Shown: positions 44,091 to 57,297 of the stretch, one piece after another
Layout of the letters: each line of letters begins with the position of its first letter
Numbering within the stretch: position 1 is the stretch's first letter
DNA from: Unio delphinus
Lineage: Eukaryota; Mollusca; Bivalvia; Unionida; Unionidae
Assembly: GCA_029339505.1 (NCBI GenBank)
Contig: JAQISU010000036.1
Span: forward strand, 8,849,001-8,913,000
Reading direction: 5' to 3'
DNA: 64,000 nt
Made by a program: the position numbers and the translations under genes
The notes under the pieces: generated by a model
What the model saw: only the letters and a program-made list of their open reading frames with translations
Told to the model about the DNA's origin: nothing
The model's database searches: none

Positions 44091-44574
44091 AACAGGCTTT
44101 TGAGTCAATTCAAGTCGATGATACAGCAGATCATTACAGTAGCTTGGTACAATGTTAAATATTCAAGTCAGCTATATATTCGCTGCATTCATTGTAATTA
44201 TTATATTTACTGATATTATTTAAAGTCAATAAAATACGCGCTGCATTAATTATAGAAGTTGAAATTTTATGACTTCAGGTCTGTAATATATAAGCTGCAT
44301 CCATTTTAGTTCTTATATTCTTTTACATTTTGTTTGCTTTCCAAATCCTGATAATTTGGTACAAAATCCTGCGTATGATGTTCTACATTGATTAAACAGG
44401 TACAGCACATGTATTAAATAATACAAACTTATTCATTAATACCTCATACAGTACATGTATTAGTTGAAAAGATGTTTTACATTTTTAACATGTTCCGTAC
44501 ATTAAAAACTCACGCAGTACATCTATTAAATAATGTTTTTCGTTGATAGACGTACAGTACAGGCTACTTGCAAA
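44091..44574. other. no gene recognised
   Basis: AT-rich spacer between the minisatellite and the second CR1/L2-like LINE. Confidence 0.5.
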
Positions 44575-47450
44575 TTAGAAGCTCTAAGCGTTTTACAACA
44601 TCTGTAAAGATATGACTATACTACATAAAAACTAAAAACAACAACCATGAAATTGGAAAACATAAAAACATGCTGAAAACATATGAGATACAAAACATTA
44701 TTAGGTCTCTAAGTCAGTTCCTTCAGTCGAAAAAGGCGAGTTTTAAGAGCACTCTTAAAAGGGACCACTGTGTCTTTGTGTTTAATTTCAATGGACAATA
44801 AGTTCCACATCGCCGAGCCATGGTATGCAAAAGAACGTTGTCCTTATCACTTCGTTTTCATTGTAGGAATAATGAGTATACGATTGTCATAAGAGGAGCG
44901 TAAGTATCTGGCTGGTGTTCACACATGGGTGGTTTGTTGGACTGGAGTCTGTTAGTGAAACTTAGTACAGGGAACGAATTCTGTGTTTGACTCTGTATCG
45001 AATGGATAGCCAGTGTAAGGCGCAGAGCAGAGGTGGTGAGGTGTGCTCTTTTTGAGGTACCATAACGATTTTCTGAGCAGCTGTGTTTTGAACGTTTTGA
45101 AGTTTCTGGAGTAGATATTGTGACGAACTAGGCATAATTTAGTTAAAATAGTCCAGTCTTGAAAGTACTAATGAACACACATGTTTTTGTAGTCGCATTA
45201 ACTGAAAGATATTTGTGAATATCAGCTCAAGATATGCAGTCTTGCATATGTTCATGACATGTTGGTACAATGTGAGATTACTCTCTAGAGTAACACCTAG
45301 GTTTCGTACTGACTGTGTGAAGTTAATGTTGATGTTGCTGATATTTATTATCGGAGGTAAAGGATGTGAATTAGAACGTCTTTGTGTTGTGATCAGAACA
45401 TCCTTCATTTTATCATCATTCATCTGCAGCTTGTTACATGTCATCCATGATTTCACATCCATAATGCACCTCTCTACTCCTTGGATAATATAATCAACTT
45501 CAGTTGGGCGGCTAGACTTGTATACTTGGGTGCCATCAGCGTAGACTCAGGGAGACATTTGGAGATGATCTATGATACTTGAAAGCGGCTGAATGTATAT
45601 AATGAACCAAACAGGTCCAAGAACAGACCCTGTGGAACACCACAACATAGATAAACTGGGCTGGAATCTATTCCATTTGCAAATACAGTTTGTATCCTGT
45701 TGACTAAGATGGACTTGATCCACTTTAAAGCTATATTATGATTGCCACATGCATGCTGGAGACGGTAAAGTAATATATAATGGTCTATTGTGTCAAATGC
45801 TGCATAGAAATCAAGGCGGTTGAGGACTGCAATCTTTCCACTATCCAAAGAAGAGAGAATGCTCTTAAATAGTTTAAGAAGAGTAGCTTCAGTACTGTGG
45901 CGTGGGCGATATGCATACTGTACATTGCTAAAAAGACTGTTTGAATTGAAATGAGATCCAAGTTGGATTAGAACTATTATTTCCACGATATTTTATATGA
46001 ACGGGAGATGAGAAACTGGGCGATAGTTCGTTATTGTAAAGTGATGGTTTCTTCAGCAGAGTCTTTACCATGGCAGTTTTGAAAAATGACGTGAATTCCC
46101 CCGATATGAGAGATATTTATAACATCCGTTAATGAAGGCATTATTGGGTCTAAGCACTCAAGCAGCAGTGATGATGGATTTGGATCAAGTTCACAAGACT
46201 TTAGTGCACTCTTCATCACAATTGTCCATACTAAATCAATAGAGTCTGGTTCAAATTCTCCTAATGGTTGTCGCTGATCATCTGTATCATATCTGTATGA
46301 TGACGAGCCAATTCAAATTGTGTTGTCAAGGGTTTGTTCTTTGTCATAGAAGACATTTGCAAATAGGTTCGGAATAACAAATGGGGAGAAGGTAGTTGGA
46401 AGTGGTTTACATTTGTTCCTTGGCATTAGTTTGTTAGTTATCTCGAACTCTTTGCAGCTAGAACTCTCCTTGATCTTAGCACTGTAGTGGGATAATTTGG
46501 CTAAATGGACTATGTTTGTGACGTTCTTCTTAGCGGGTTCATATATTTGTTTATGAATAGTGAGTCTGGTGGAAAGCCAAAGCATCTCTGCTTTTCGGTG
46601 ATGTCTGTTAGCAATGCAAGGCTGGACCCTAATACTGCTATACCATGGACAACATTTTCTTTTATTAGTTCCTCTGTATTTGGTGGCTGGGGCATATTTT
46701 GCAAGCAACGAACGCAGGCAGTTATCGAGTTGTTCTGCTGTAGGATGTAAGTAAATTGTTAGGTTTTCTTGGATGTAATGCATCAGTTTTGTTCTTTTTA
46801 TCATACGGAGGTTTGTCTTAGTAGCAAATAAAGGTGGATGGTTAGGGACGGATACGTCGAGATGGCATATAATGCAGAGGTGATCTGATGAAAGTTCGTG
46901 GGGTGCCAGGGTGGATTGCAGAAGATTATCATCAGGTATAGGAAAAAATCAGTCTAAAATGTGACCAAGTTTACGGGTGGGTTGGTTAACTGGCTGTTTA
47001 AGGTTGAAAACATGAATGGAATCTAGGAGGCTGGACGTGGATGGGTTGCAGGATAGTCAATGTAAAAGCTGAAATTTCTAAGAATAATTAGGTTGCCACC
47101 TATTGCATTTCCATACTCTAGAAGATTGGGAAACTGCTCCAAAAGAGGGATTCAGTCAGCTTGTTATTTCTTCTATGAGGAGAGCGGTAGAGACAGAAAA
47201 AATGGACTGACCTTTGTTCCAGTGTGAGTGTTGTTTGGACTAGTTCAAATGATATGTGGTAGAAATTAAAGGTTGTCTTGTACTTAAGACATTTTATCGT
47301 GGCATTTTTTGTGATGACAGTAATTCCACCTCCGCGAGAGTTGCGTGGGGACGACTTGATGGAGTAAGCGGTGGGTGTTAAATCCGCGCGCTTGGACTCG
47401 CTTGGACTCACCATTCGCGTTCAAATAAAGTCTTTAGCAATGTTTTCAGA
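44575..47450 (-). pseudogene. CR1/L2-like LINE, longer broken copy
   Basis: Minus strand in order: endonuclease part (47,414-47,118; RGGGITVITKNA, HFFCLYRSPHR), linker (46,804-46,313), RT (45,986-45,570; YAYRPRHSTEATLLKL, YLCCGVPQGLFL), palm/thumb (45,462-45,139; VTLESNLTLYQHV) and a 3' UTR like that at 40,580. Several frameshifts. The 5' end is near 47,450. Confidence 0.85.
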
Positions 47451-47755
47451 GTAGTCCAGTCTATATTTTTATGTGTGATACGAGCCGTTTCGCTTGTTTC
47501 CGATGATAGCGTAAATATGAGACCATAAATGGTGATCATAAATTAGGTTTAGTACAGGTTCGAAAAAGTGGCGTCACTAGGTTGGTGTCATCCATTGCAG
47601 TAACGCATGGTGTAACCCCGTTAGTCCCAATTCCTACATAAAAAATCAATGCTTTGTACAGTCATTTTGGTGTCACCCGGTAAAGCATCCTCTCCACACG
47701 CACAACCTAGTGACGCCAATGGTTCAAAGGGCCATGACTTGTTGGTAATGAAGAG

Positions 47756-47760
<5 letters not shown>

Positions 47761-47851
<91 letters not shown>
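47761..47851. repeat. (CT)n-(AT)n compound microsatellite
   Basis: About 48 bp of CT followed by about 42 bp of AT repeat. Arg/Glu and Ile/Tyr repeat peptides here are artefacts. Confidence 0.95.
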
Positions 47852-47854
<3 letters not shown>

Positions 47855-48532
47855 ACTTTCATAGTTGTCTTTCTTTCTATGATCATCACTTGCCAAAAAA
47901 GAGGTCGCAGGTTAGAAACACATTGCGGCGTTGAAAAGTTTATTTTACAAACTCACTCACTCCGATTTATTTCTTTTAATTTGTTATGTATTTATCTGAT
48001 TTATTCAATTTAATTTTACTTCTCTCTAATTTCCGTCCTATGAGTTGCAATTGATTTATTTTGTAAAATTAATCCCTTTAGAGATTATGATATTTGTAAC
48101 TGAAAATGATAACGGGAATATTCCTTATGCCCTTCAGCAGACGACTTTGGAAGACGCATTTAGGTTGTGTTGATTTGTGCTAAATGTCATTAGTTGTACG
48201 ACAATGTGACTTTGGTTCCATTCGATACTCTGTGGGTATGCGATCAGCCATCATCGTTTCTAACCGCCATGACTAGCCATCCCCCTCACGCGGCCTATAT
48301 ATGTTTTTGTTACTTTTTATCCAGGGATTGGTAGAGGTCTAAACACGTACATGACGCAAGTGTGTCGGTCATGGGGGCGAGAGTCTAGTGCTGATGTCAT
48401 TGTCCTGATAGGAAATCGAATAAGCTGAAACAGGCCCTTCCATACCATTGTGTGCTAGTCGGCAGTGATTATGGAAAGAAACAAATATGTGCGTAGAGAG
48501 TGCGTGATGCTCTTTCTGCTCCTAAGACGGCC

Positions 48533-48672
48533 AAAAATCAATTTATGTTATCTTTCTGCTACTTGATCAGGCAAAAGTCTATTTATGTTATTTTGCTGCT
48601 ACTCAAACAGACACAAATAAATGTATGCTATCTTTCTGCTACTCAAACAGGCAAAAGTCAATTCATGTTATA
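48533..48672. repeat. tandem repeat, about 40-bp unit, four copies
   Basis: The unit contains TTTATGTTATCTTTCTGCTA and CAGGCAAAAGTC. The surrounding 47,860-49,440 has no supported gene. Confidence 0.8.
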
Positions 48673-49454
48673 TTCGTCACTCACTGGTCTGATCTAAACG
48701 TTGCTTGCTTCAAACGCAGGACGAGTGATTATGTTTATTTATCGGGAATACAACTTTATGCACCTTTTGTTTGCCTTCAAATTATGTCCAAGTTTGTTTT
48801 CGTTCTTTTTCTAATGTCACTTCTAAATTTACCAGCGTAATAGTGTAATCTGGGTTCGTTTCAGTCAATTTGTATGACGCATTCAAACGATACAGCGTTA
48901 ATTTGTTTGACGCATTCAAACGATACAGCGTTTATCTGCTTTATGTCTTACATTCAAATCTGTCGGCAGATTTATTTCATTGATAGCGACAACTTTGCAG
49001 TCATTTGGCAATCAATTCCCTGTCGGCCGCTCAAACGTTTCTACATTAATAACTGGGCTATATATTGTCTTTTATCACCAGCATAAAATGAGCAATATAC
49101 ATTTAGCGCACTGTCGAAACAAATCAATATATAACAGGCCAATATAACTTTTAGCAGCGTGTTTATATCGATACCTATCATATATCATCATTCACTTTCT
49201 CTACCTAGATTGTTCTTTTTCCACTAACTCTGCAGAGTGGTACGGAAGGGGTTGCTTGACCTTATTCGATATTCTATGGGAGCAAGTACAGTCAGTTGTA
49301 GGAGACTCTAACCCCCATCAGTGACACACTCGTGTTACGTGTGTGTATGAACCTATCATCAAATGGGCAACAAAATTAACCAGAAAAGTGCAAAGTACAA
49401 ATTTATAAATACAATCAATCTACAAAACATTCTTTTTCGTTTACTGGAAAGGAA

Positions 49455-49618
49455 ATAAGAGGTACAGTAGACTATGTGTCGTACTATACAAAGGTACAGT
49501 AGACTATGTGTCGTACTATACAAAGGTACAGTAGACTGTGTCGTACTATACAAAGGTACAGTAGACTATGTGTCGTACTATACAAAGCTACAGTAGACTA
49601 TGTGTCGTACTATACATT
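49455..49618. repeat. tandem repeat, about 33-bp unit, five copies
   Basis: The unit contains GGTACAGTAGACTATGTGTC and GTACTATACAAA. It is nearly homogeneous, so recent. 49,620-50,370 has no supported gene. Confidence 0.9.
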
Positions 49619-50379
49619 TCTGAGTCAACATAAATATTTTTTATGGCTTTGAACTATCTGGGCAATAATAAAGCAATTTTGATTACCTGGTTGCATTTCT
49701 TTCTCTTTTTGTTGCCGTGAATTAGCCGACGTATTCTCTTTTCGTATTTTATTTTTGTAACATGCAGTCAATATTCCTTAAATTAGTTTGCCCCTTTATC
49801 AAATGATATAGGGAGATATCCCCTCAAGTACAAATCCAAACTATGGAAACAATTAATGGATATGTCAAACGAACTGTATCACATGACGCAGATCAGACCA
49901 GCAGAATAAAAAAATCGAGACTGACATGAAATATAGCAAAATATATTCTACTGCCTTTCTTTAGATATGCAAGTGTGGATCCAAGAACCGGGTGGTGGTC
50001 GGGAGGAGGTGGCGGAAGTAAACAAATAGGCGAGGGATTAATGCTGCAAAACACAATCTTCGTACTTCGTACTAATCTTTTGTTTAAAGCGGTTTATGTT
50101 GTGTTTTGCTACATATCGGGCTGTTCAAATAGTTGGAACTTTTTAATTGACATTACATTGCAGGCTGTATGAAATTTTAATCGTTAACACACTCACATAC
50201 ATACACACGTCATCTCATTTTGTTCTGTTAGAAACACGAATTCTTTATCTTGGAATAATAAATATCCAATAAACCTTATCCTGGACACAATTTTGAATGT
50301 TCAAAGTTGAATGGGACATGCCATAAGGGTGAATGTTTGTCCTTGTTGTGGTAGGGTTTTAGGCTATGTTTTAGCACAA

Positions 50380-50585
50380 GATAGCCTATACATGGCGGCC
50401 GATACAAATGGTGGAAGAACAAGGAAAACCCAAGAAAGATCCATCGACCCGCCAGCTGCTACTGGCAAGCTTTCTTCACACATACCAACATTGACCGAAC
50501 GCGATACTCGAAAACACACAGACATAATTGAAATGGCCGTGATCTACAACGGCAAGAGGTTTAGACGAATGGGTCTATAGACGCC
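50380..50585 (-). mobile_element. tRNA-derived SINE, minus orientation
   Basis: Reverse complement matches the SINE at 28,142-28,375: GGCGGCC near the start, GCAAGCTTTCTTC in the middle, and a degraded tRNA-like head near 50,520-50,585. The 89-residue frame on the plus strand is a SINE translation. Confidence 0.75.
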
Positions 50586-50589
50586 CATG

Positions 50590-51900
50590 AGGGTGAGTGA
50601 AATGTACACGAGTGCTCTTGCGAAATTGAAATATCTGATTTACCAGAACAGCGAGGGAGGTGGGTTGGTGTGGAGGTACGCCCCAAAACATTGGCGACCG
50701 ATATTTGGGGAGCAATCCCTCAGCAAGCCTCTGTTTTACAAATGCAGAATAAAAAAGGCTCTTTTAGCCAGTAGTGTTGACTTCTAACACTATCCTAAGA
50801 CCAGTCTGAGGCTTGTATGTTAGTCTGGTTGGAGCATCGGTTATCATCAAAGGAAAATTACTGTCACGTGTACAATGCGTGATTTCCTAACACTGTGGTC
50901 CATTCTGATCAGAATGGAAAATTACTGGCACAAGTACTGTCCTCGGAAAATGACTCTGACGTGAACGCGGCATGATTTCCTCACACTCTTCTCCATTATG
51001 ACCTCAGTAGAAAATTACTGGGAAGTACAATGAGCGATTTATAAACAAGTCTCCGTTCAGTATACGCGTACCTTAGGTTGTGTATATGTCATCCGGTACA
51101 CGGACAGTCTGCGTTGAACGAGGCGCGGAAGCGAATACCTAATTGGAATCGGATCACAATTATCATTTCCATTCCAGTACGAATGTAGTTTCAGTTTATT
51201 CTTTTTAGAACATGTTTTCCTCTCTCATTTTGGTGGTGATAGAAGAGTTATATTGATACATGTTTGGTAGGGATGTAAAGGTAATTGTTTATTATTGAGA
51301 ATATGAGCTCAACGAGTGGTTGTCTGTGTGTATTTCAGCGACAGTGCACATTGAGTTATAAGGCCTTGGTGATGATCCGGAAGTGAAATCTGTGTTTTGT
51401 TTACATGTTCGGTTTACAGTGCAGCTTCTCAATAAAATGCCGATGAAACCTTGATAAGAACTTCACCGTGAAGTCATATTTGGATGTATTTTAGATAAAC
51501 ATATAATTTATATTGATTGTCACACAGTTGAAAGGTCAGTACTGAGAAATAAATGTAGGGAACATATAGTAAACTTAATAGTGATGTATGTCCAACTGAA
51601 ATATATTACAGCAGCGATACCAGCGGTGATCACATATAAGTCTATCATTATTAGAGAGATGGAGAATTTTCTTAAGATTATGAGCATTCCTGTTTCACAA
51701 CAGGCATCAATTGTTTGCACGAGGCTCTGAAATCACGCGTACCGCTAAATTCATCACGGGTATTTTAGCAGAGTCACGCGTGATAGCAGGGATGTTTAAA
51801 TTTAAACTGGAGTGACCTGTAATTTATTGCGGTACAAAATGCACCAACAGGCTGACTTATATGTGGGCCAGGAAACAAAGATAGTTGTTGTGTGATATAC
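50590..51900. other. no gene recognised
   Basis: AT-rich host DNA with a few dispersed similar stretches (GGAAAATTACTG occurs three times at 50,840-51,020), suggesting an old divergent tandem repeat. Confidence 0.4.
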
Positions 51901-51907
51901 TCAAACT

Positions 51908-52400
51908 TTATTTGTTGATATACTCATACTTTATTAGTTGATTTAACCTTTTCGAATGAGATGAGGGGTATACGCAATCTGCCGTAAGTTGTAATAATTT
52001 TGGGTAATAATCAAAATATTTGTCAGCGGCTGAGATTGATTTAAGTTTGTTTGTTTCTCCAGTTTCAAGATTAGTTGATAAAATTGGCCGTAGTTCGTTT
52101 TTGGTTTTGTGCATTCTTTTGTCGTTTTTGATATCGCGTTTGCCTGTTTTTCCACGTGTAGTATTTTCTTCCTGTGTGACTGCTCGAAGAGTTTGAGGAA
52201 TATAATTTTGTTTATTAAAGTGTCCGAGACCAATAAGTAATCCATCATTGATAACGCCATGGAAACACTTGTACATAAATCTGCACGAATAAAAATGCTT
52301 TATATTTTACTGCCTAGGAATCCTATGCAGAAGAAAAGTATGTAATCTGTATTACCTACTGTTCCAACAGGTTTTATGTTTTCCCAACACCAGCTCGTTT
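51908..52400 (-). pseudogene. relic of an HNH/NUMOD endonuclease gene
   Basis: The minus-strand frame has LSTNLETGETNKLKSISAAD, which fits the C-terminal NUMOD1-like part of the E2 HNH protein, preceded by DGLLIGLGHFNKQN where the HNH Asp-His is expected. The HNH His is changed. A diverged, dead copy from another element of this family. Confidence 0.55.
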
Positions 52401-52567
52401 GGCTTTGTTGGTAGTAAATACCGGATGATATTTAAAATCATCGAGATCATTATTCTGTTAAACTTGCTCCACCTATATTATTGTTTTCCCTCAAATATAA
52501 TATTAGTTTTCAGCAGATAAAAATATACTATCTCTCTAAATAATAGTTGGCGTCCTTTCTTCTCATC

Positions 52568-52800
52568 TCAACAGAAGCGTTTTGTATCATAGCATCGTTT
52601 AAGCCCTAGATGTTTTCGTCCGCCGCAAGATACCAATAACTGTGTTTGTCCCTTGACCCCAATTCCGCATGTCAAATATAGCTGTGGTATACTAGTGCCA
52701 ACACTAACACTGGCTATGTGACATTCACAGTATTCTTCATGCCAATTTTGTTCACCACATGTGCCTGACCCGATCATGAACCATCGACAAGTCCATTTTC
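52568..52800 (-). pseudogene. relic of the small Cys-rich Zn protein gene
   Basis: The minus strand reads FMIGSGTCGEQNWHEEYC, then YLTCGIGVKGQTQLLVSCGG and LKRCYD, aligning with the E2 Zn protein including CGIGV and the CGG turn. The order HNH then Zn protein is as in E1 and E2, so this is part of one more element. Confidence 0.6.
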
Positions 52801-54299
52801 CCCTGCCATTTTATATTATTTGGAACAAGTCCGATTGAAGAAATTACTTTTCTGATAAATAAGAATGACTAACTCCACTGCTGTAAAGCAACTGATGGAA
52901 CAGTGGTTTAGTCCAACGTGATAACACCAGCTTTCTAAGGGCTAAAATTGCACAAAAAAATTTACGAAAAGAAAAAAATTAATTTTAACAGCGAGGGAAA
53001 CTTAAAGATTATCAGCGATCGAACAAAACAAACAGCGACACGATAAGATTATCGGTCACTGAACCACAACAGACCATTAGATTTGATTTTGACAGATTTA
53101 CAAAAGACAAAAGTCCACCAATTTACTCCAAAACATTTTTGCTGTTATTATCCAGTAATTCAATTGTTACTATGAGATCTTCTTTATGAAAAATACGCTC
53201 AAAAACCTTCATTTTAATACTACTTCTCCTTCCGCTCTTAATGTCAGTGACCCGAAGGAAGGAAGGTAATTCTGTAGTACTTGTTTCTCGATAAATCACA
53301 ATATGTTATGTCATCATTATTAATTACTCAACCATGTGTGTGATAATTAATATCAGAGAAGTAACATGATTGTATAATAGATCAAATTAGTGGAAGGATA
53401 TTTATGGCTTCTAACTAGCGAATAAAAGCAAGGCATAAAAAAAAATTAGTTATAATCCTGATAGATCTGTTATGCAGATACAGACATATTTCAACCTACT
53501 TTGTCAACGTTGTTGTTTTGGTTGAACGCCATTTTTCAGCATACACCTATACTTGGCGGCTAATATAAAATGGTGGAGGAATAACCCGGTAAAACCCCCG
53601 GAGAGAACCACTGACCCAGGAGTAGATTCTGGCAAGCTTTCTCACAAATCTATAATTGGCCGAATCTGGGACTCGAACACACGCAGACAGGGATAAAAAT
53701 GGCAGTGATTCGTGACAGAGAGCTTTTTAGACTACTCGGTCATTGATTTTATCATTATTGTATACAGTGTGTTCAAAAATATCAAATATTCACGTTATCT
53801 TTACTCCGACTGATTCTCGTACTGAGAGTTATAGATGGTTGAGTAATAGCGGTTTTTCTATGGAAGATGCGGGTCCTCCCATACTCAAATAGGCAAATAC
53901 ACCCTCCCACCATGTCACCACGTGGTGTGTTCCTTTTGCACTCTCCTGGGGTTTATTATGGGGTGGGGGTGCAAGTATGTATGTACAGTCTATGGCATTA
54001 AGTTATTTTTTAAAAAAATATATTTTTATCTTCTGAACCTTTTAAGATTTCGTTTGCCAACTTAGTAGTTCCCATGGGGTTTGTATATATATTTTCCTAA
54101 TTTAAATATATATTTATGATGTAATGAATTATAAAAATAGCAATGTTATTTATTCTGCATTTGCAAATTTAAAAATCAATCGACTGTATCAAAATATTTG
54201 ATGAACTAAATCCTGAAAACAAACACTTTTCTGATTTCAAATACTCACAAGACCTTAATTCCGAAGATACGCATATCAGAAGAATATAAATTAATAAAA
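52801..54299. other. decayed DNA with a SINE; no intact gene
   Basis: A stretch near 53,060-53,110 reads TIRFDFDRFTKDKSPP, weakly like the FNLDR repeat of the polymerase N-terminus, where a polymerase would be expected next to the Zn gene. A minus-strand SINE copy lies at about 53,525-53,750. No other signal. Confidence 0.35.
53525..53750 (-). mobile_element. tRNA-derived SINE, minus orientation
   Basis: The best preserved head of the three copies. On the reverse complement, box A-like TGACCGAGTAGTCTAAAA and box B-like GTTCGAGTCCC are readable, followed by AAGCTTGCCAGAATC, GGGTCAGTGGTTCTCTCCGG and AAAATGGCGTTCAACC. Confidence 0.8.
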
Positions 54300-54963
54300 C
54301 AAGTTAAACAATTAATGTTCGTTTCTGTAGGCGTTGTATTCTTGATAATAACAAATTATGTCATCGGAGACAGTTCGCAATAATGGGTTCATGTACAATC
54401 AAATATCCAGGAAGTACTTGAGAGGTGAATGAATACAGAATATATTCCCGCTGAGCTTGATTTGATATTTCAGTATTTATCTGATATCTTCAATCAATTA
54501 CATCGAGTACAAGATTGACTACGATCGTTAAAGTTATATTTAGGATTCCTGGCGTGATATGTCTTCCACCTCCGTATGGATCACTTATGTATCGGAAAAT
54601 ACCTGCCGGAGAATTTATTTCTCGCCAGGCTTTAACTAATTTAGAAAATGTTTCGTTGATAAGATCTCTGAATGTTTTTTTTTTTTTATGAGTTCATTGG
54701 TTGTAAGTGATGGTATTATAAATGTTGGTATTTCTTTGTTCGGTTATTTTATAGTAGTCAAGATATATCTTATCTGAATAAAATATAGATCAATACTGAT
54801 TATGATGAAATTAAAAATTCATGACATTATCACGAATTCGCCGATTACTGTACTCAGTATCGTCTATAATCTGATTTAAATGCTGGGTTATATCGATAAT
54901 GTGTTGTTTTGATTCATCAGAATAATAATGTGTAACCTGCCAGACATGCGAGCAATCTTGGAG
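54300..54963 (-). pseudogene. E4 penton-like protein fragment, interrupted by E3
   Basis: The minus strand reads ESKQHIIDITQHLNQIIDD, then YISDPYGGGRHITPG, ISNQAQREYILYSFTS and VLPGYLIVHEP, matching E3 at 62,530-62,870 and the E1 C-terminal fragment. Similarity begins abruptly at 54,963, exactly where a terminal-repeat-like AGCAGCA starts. Several stops and frameshifts. Confidence 0.65.
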
Positions 54964-55045
54964 AGCAGCAAAAAATGTGTGAACACACCTATTTTACAAA
55001 CAAAAAAAAGACCTCTACACAGAGAGGGTGAACCCACCTATTTTG
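54964..55045. repeat. E3 left terminal-repeat remnant
   Basis: Starts AGCAGCA, then TGTGAACACACC, TTTTACAAACAAAAAA and GACCTCTACA, and again GGTGAACCCACC and TTTTGCAAAC. These match the E1 TIR unit (GTGAACAGACC, TTTTCAAACAAAAA, GGCCTCT), shortened to about one and a half units. The bases before it, TTGGAG (54,958-54,963), would be the target duplication. No right end is seen in the window. Confidence 0.6.
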
Positions 55046-55510
55046 CAAACTAGCGTCTATTAAGAAATTTATACCCGACCGTGATTCTTTTAGACAAAAG
55101 TTACAGCGCGGCAAGAATCTCAAGATGGGTGATTTTGCAACAGGTGCTAAACCCATTGCAACAATTACCAAATTATAAAAACTATAAGGAGAAAAAGTAG
55201 TAAAAGGTGTTCTTGATGAACTTGAAAAAGTTACTGAGAAAACTGAATAAACATCGAGATTTGTACGAAATCTTCCTGAAATACCGCCGGTAAGACAGTC
55301 TGGTCCAAAAAGAACCGATGAATAATAGACAATGAATTACGTAATAAATTTACTGAGGATAGTTTAACAACAATCGATAAAAGTAATTCAGGAGATTTTA
55401 TCGAATTTGTTGCCATGCGTTACGAAGATAGAAAAAGAATATTGAAATCTGAACATAAAAAATACATTAGAGATTTTGAACACTGGGATGATGTACTTTA
55501 AAACTATGAG
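55046..55510 (+). pseudogene. E3 small helical protein, broken
   Basis: Reads KKFIPDRDSFRQKLQ then FATGAKPIATITK, as in E1 22,730-23,060, and later, in another frame, DFIEFVAMRYEDRKRILKSE and DFEHWDDVL. Multiple stops. It may merge two original genes. Function unknown. Confidence 0.45.
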
Positions 55511-55536
55511 ATATATCAGTGCGATAGGTAAAATAT

Positions 55537-55975
55537 ATGATCAATATGAAAACTAAAAGAGCAAGAAATAGAAAAACAAAAAGGGAAACAAAAAATAAAA
55601 AACAGGGAAAACAACAAAAGAAAGAAAACAAATCTTTAAAACATGAGCCTTCCTATCAAATTCCTCCACCGCAGCAGCAAATAGAACAACAGAAAAAATC
55701 AAAATCTTGCAGAAAGGAGAAAGAAAAATTTCACGATACTCCTGGTGCTACTGGTAGTGGATTTCCTCCAAGTGGAACTCCGAGTGGAACTCCAAGCCGT
55801 GCTTGTTGGAATGGTTTTGTTGCTTGTCCTAATAAAATTCTTTCTGGTATAGCACGATTAGAAATTCTCATAGGGGGTAAACGAGCTGGAAATAACTCCG
55901 GAAATAATTAATGAAGCCGCTGATATCTGGCAACTATTATTTCAACGCGGTATCATGAATATCGGCGTATATCGA
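55537..55975 (+). pseudogene. E3 lysine/glutamine-rich small protein
   Basis: Open for 124 residues (to 55,911): a Lys/Arg/Gln-rich N-terminus, a Pro/Gln stretch (IPPPQQQIEQQ), a Gly/Ser/Pro linker, FVACPNKILSGIARLEILIG and GKRAGNN. The C-terminal helix (EAADIWQLLFQRGIMNIGVY) follows in another frame to about 55,975. Same plan as E1 22,095-22,720. Its C-terminal half is repeated at 57,710. Confidence 0.5.
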
Positions 55976-56069
55976 TAATTTATCGATGAAATCGCGGACG
56001 GTGTTACCGCCAGTGGTTATCACAGTGATTGATCGTCACCGCATTAGATTAATAACAATTAGATAAGAT

Positions 56070-56400
56070 GATAATACACTATCACCATAATAATCCAGCC
56101 ATAACTTACAAAGTAAACTCACGATTACCAGTTTACAGAACGATTGATGGATATGGTCTTGGTGATGTTTTTCAAGGTTTATTTGCAAATATGGCTCCAA
56201 AATAGCACCAATCGCAAAACAATTATCGATGAAAGTTATTAATGTTATTGGTGAGAAATCTCCTGGTTCTATTGGTAATATTGCTGGTAAGGTGTTTTCT
56301 GCCGCCAACGAAAGATTAACATCGTTGATAAATCAACGAAGACGAGAACCGCAGCCAAGGAATTTGGTATCTGCAGAATGTCAGTAAAATAATAAACCAA
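56070..56400 (+). pseudogene. E3 pVI-like protein, copy 1
   Basis: Reads MIIHYHHNNPAITYKVNSRL then DVFQGLFANMAPK and a stop at 56,203, with later frameshifts. Same gene as 57,959-58,324, in the first unit of a tandem duplication. Confidence 0.5.
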
Positions 56401-56584
56401 GCCCCGGATCAAAAACTAGCAGCGTTGATAAATCAAGGATCTGATGCACAGGGAAATGTTACTGCAAATTTAATAGCGTGAATTGGCCTGACCAAGTAAA
56501 CTAGATCACGATTTAGATCGCAAAATATATAATAAAATTTCAAATATTCACCCGACCCAGCATATTATATAGACACGCACCGGT

Positions 56585-57270
56585 TCTCAAAGATGAATCA
56601 TCCGTACGCGATTATCAATTTTGTTCTTATAATGCAATACTGCCAAATAGTCGATCAAGGATTGAACTTCAAGTTCAATATACAAGTAGATATTTCATAC
56701 CCGCTGACGCATTTATTGACGTATAAGAGGAACTTGTAACAAATGTTGAAGCTAACACATCATATGCGGAAAATGTCAAAGTTGATTTGTCAATGATGGT
56801 ATTATGGCGTTGTTTAGTAGTGATACATATATGATTGATGGAAGAGAGATTTTTATCTATTGACCAACTGGGTGTTTCTGAAGTTTCGTTGAGGATAAAC
56901 GGTCAACAAGAATGATATGAAGATATTTTACTTAATTACTAACAAAACCAAATAGCACGCGCGTATCATCGGTTACTGGCATTTATGGGACGAGATCTAA
57001 ATGTAGATACCTGTCTACAAATATCACAATTAGATTTTAAACGATTATATCCGATTTATTACTTTTCACTGGATCATCTTGATTTAATCTGACTGACTAA
57101 TGTTGATATACACTTTCGAGCTCATGTAACGCTTCCGCCTAATACAACAGGTGATATCACTGTCCTTAATTACAGTTCAATTGCCGTCATACTCAGCGAC
57201 AAATCGATATTACTCGAGGGTGTTGGTCGTCGAATGAGAGTCGCTGACGCACCAGTAGAAAGTTTATAAC
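56585..57270 (+). pseudogene. E3 major-capsid-like protein, copy 1, internally deleted
   Basis: The N-terminal blocks (YCQIVDQGLNFKFN, YMIDGREI) join directly to a late block (DQLGVSEVSLRINGQQE) near 56,860, so about 650 bp of the middle are missing. The C-terminus SSIAVILSDKSILLEGVG is kept. Confidence 0.6.
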
Positions 57271-57297
57271 ACAATTAGATCACTCCTATTATTATAA

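Noticed and set aside
50311..50580. Host protein-coding exon
   Set aside because: The frame lies over a minus-strand SINE copy.
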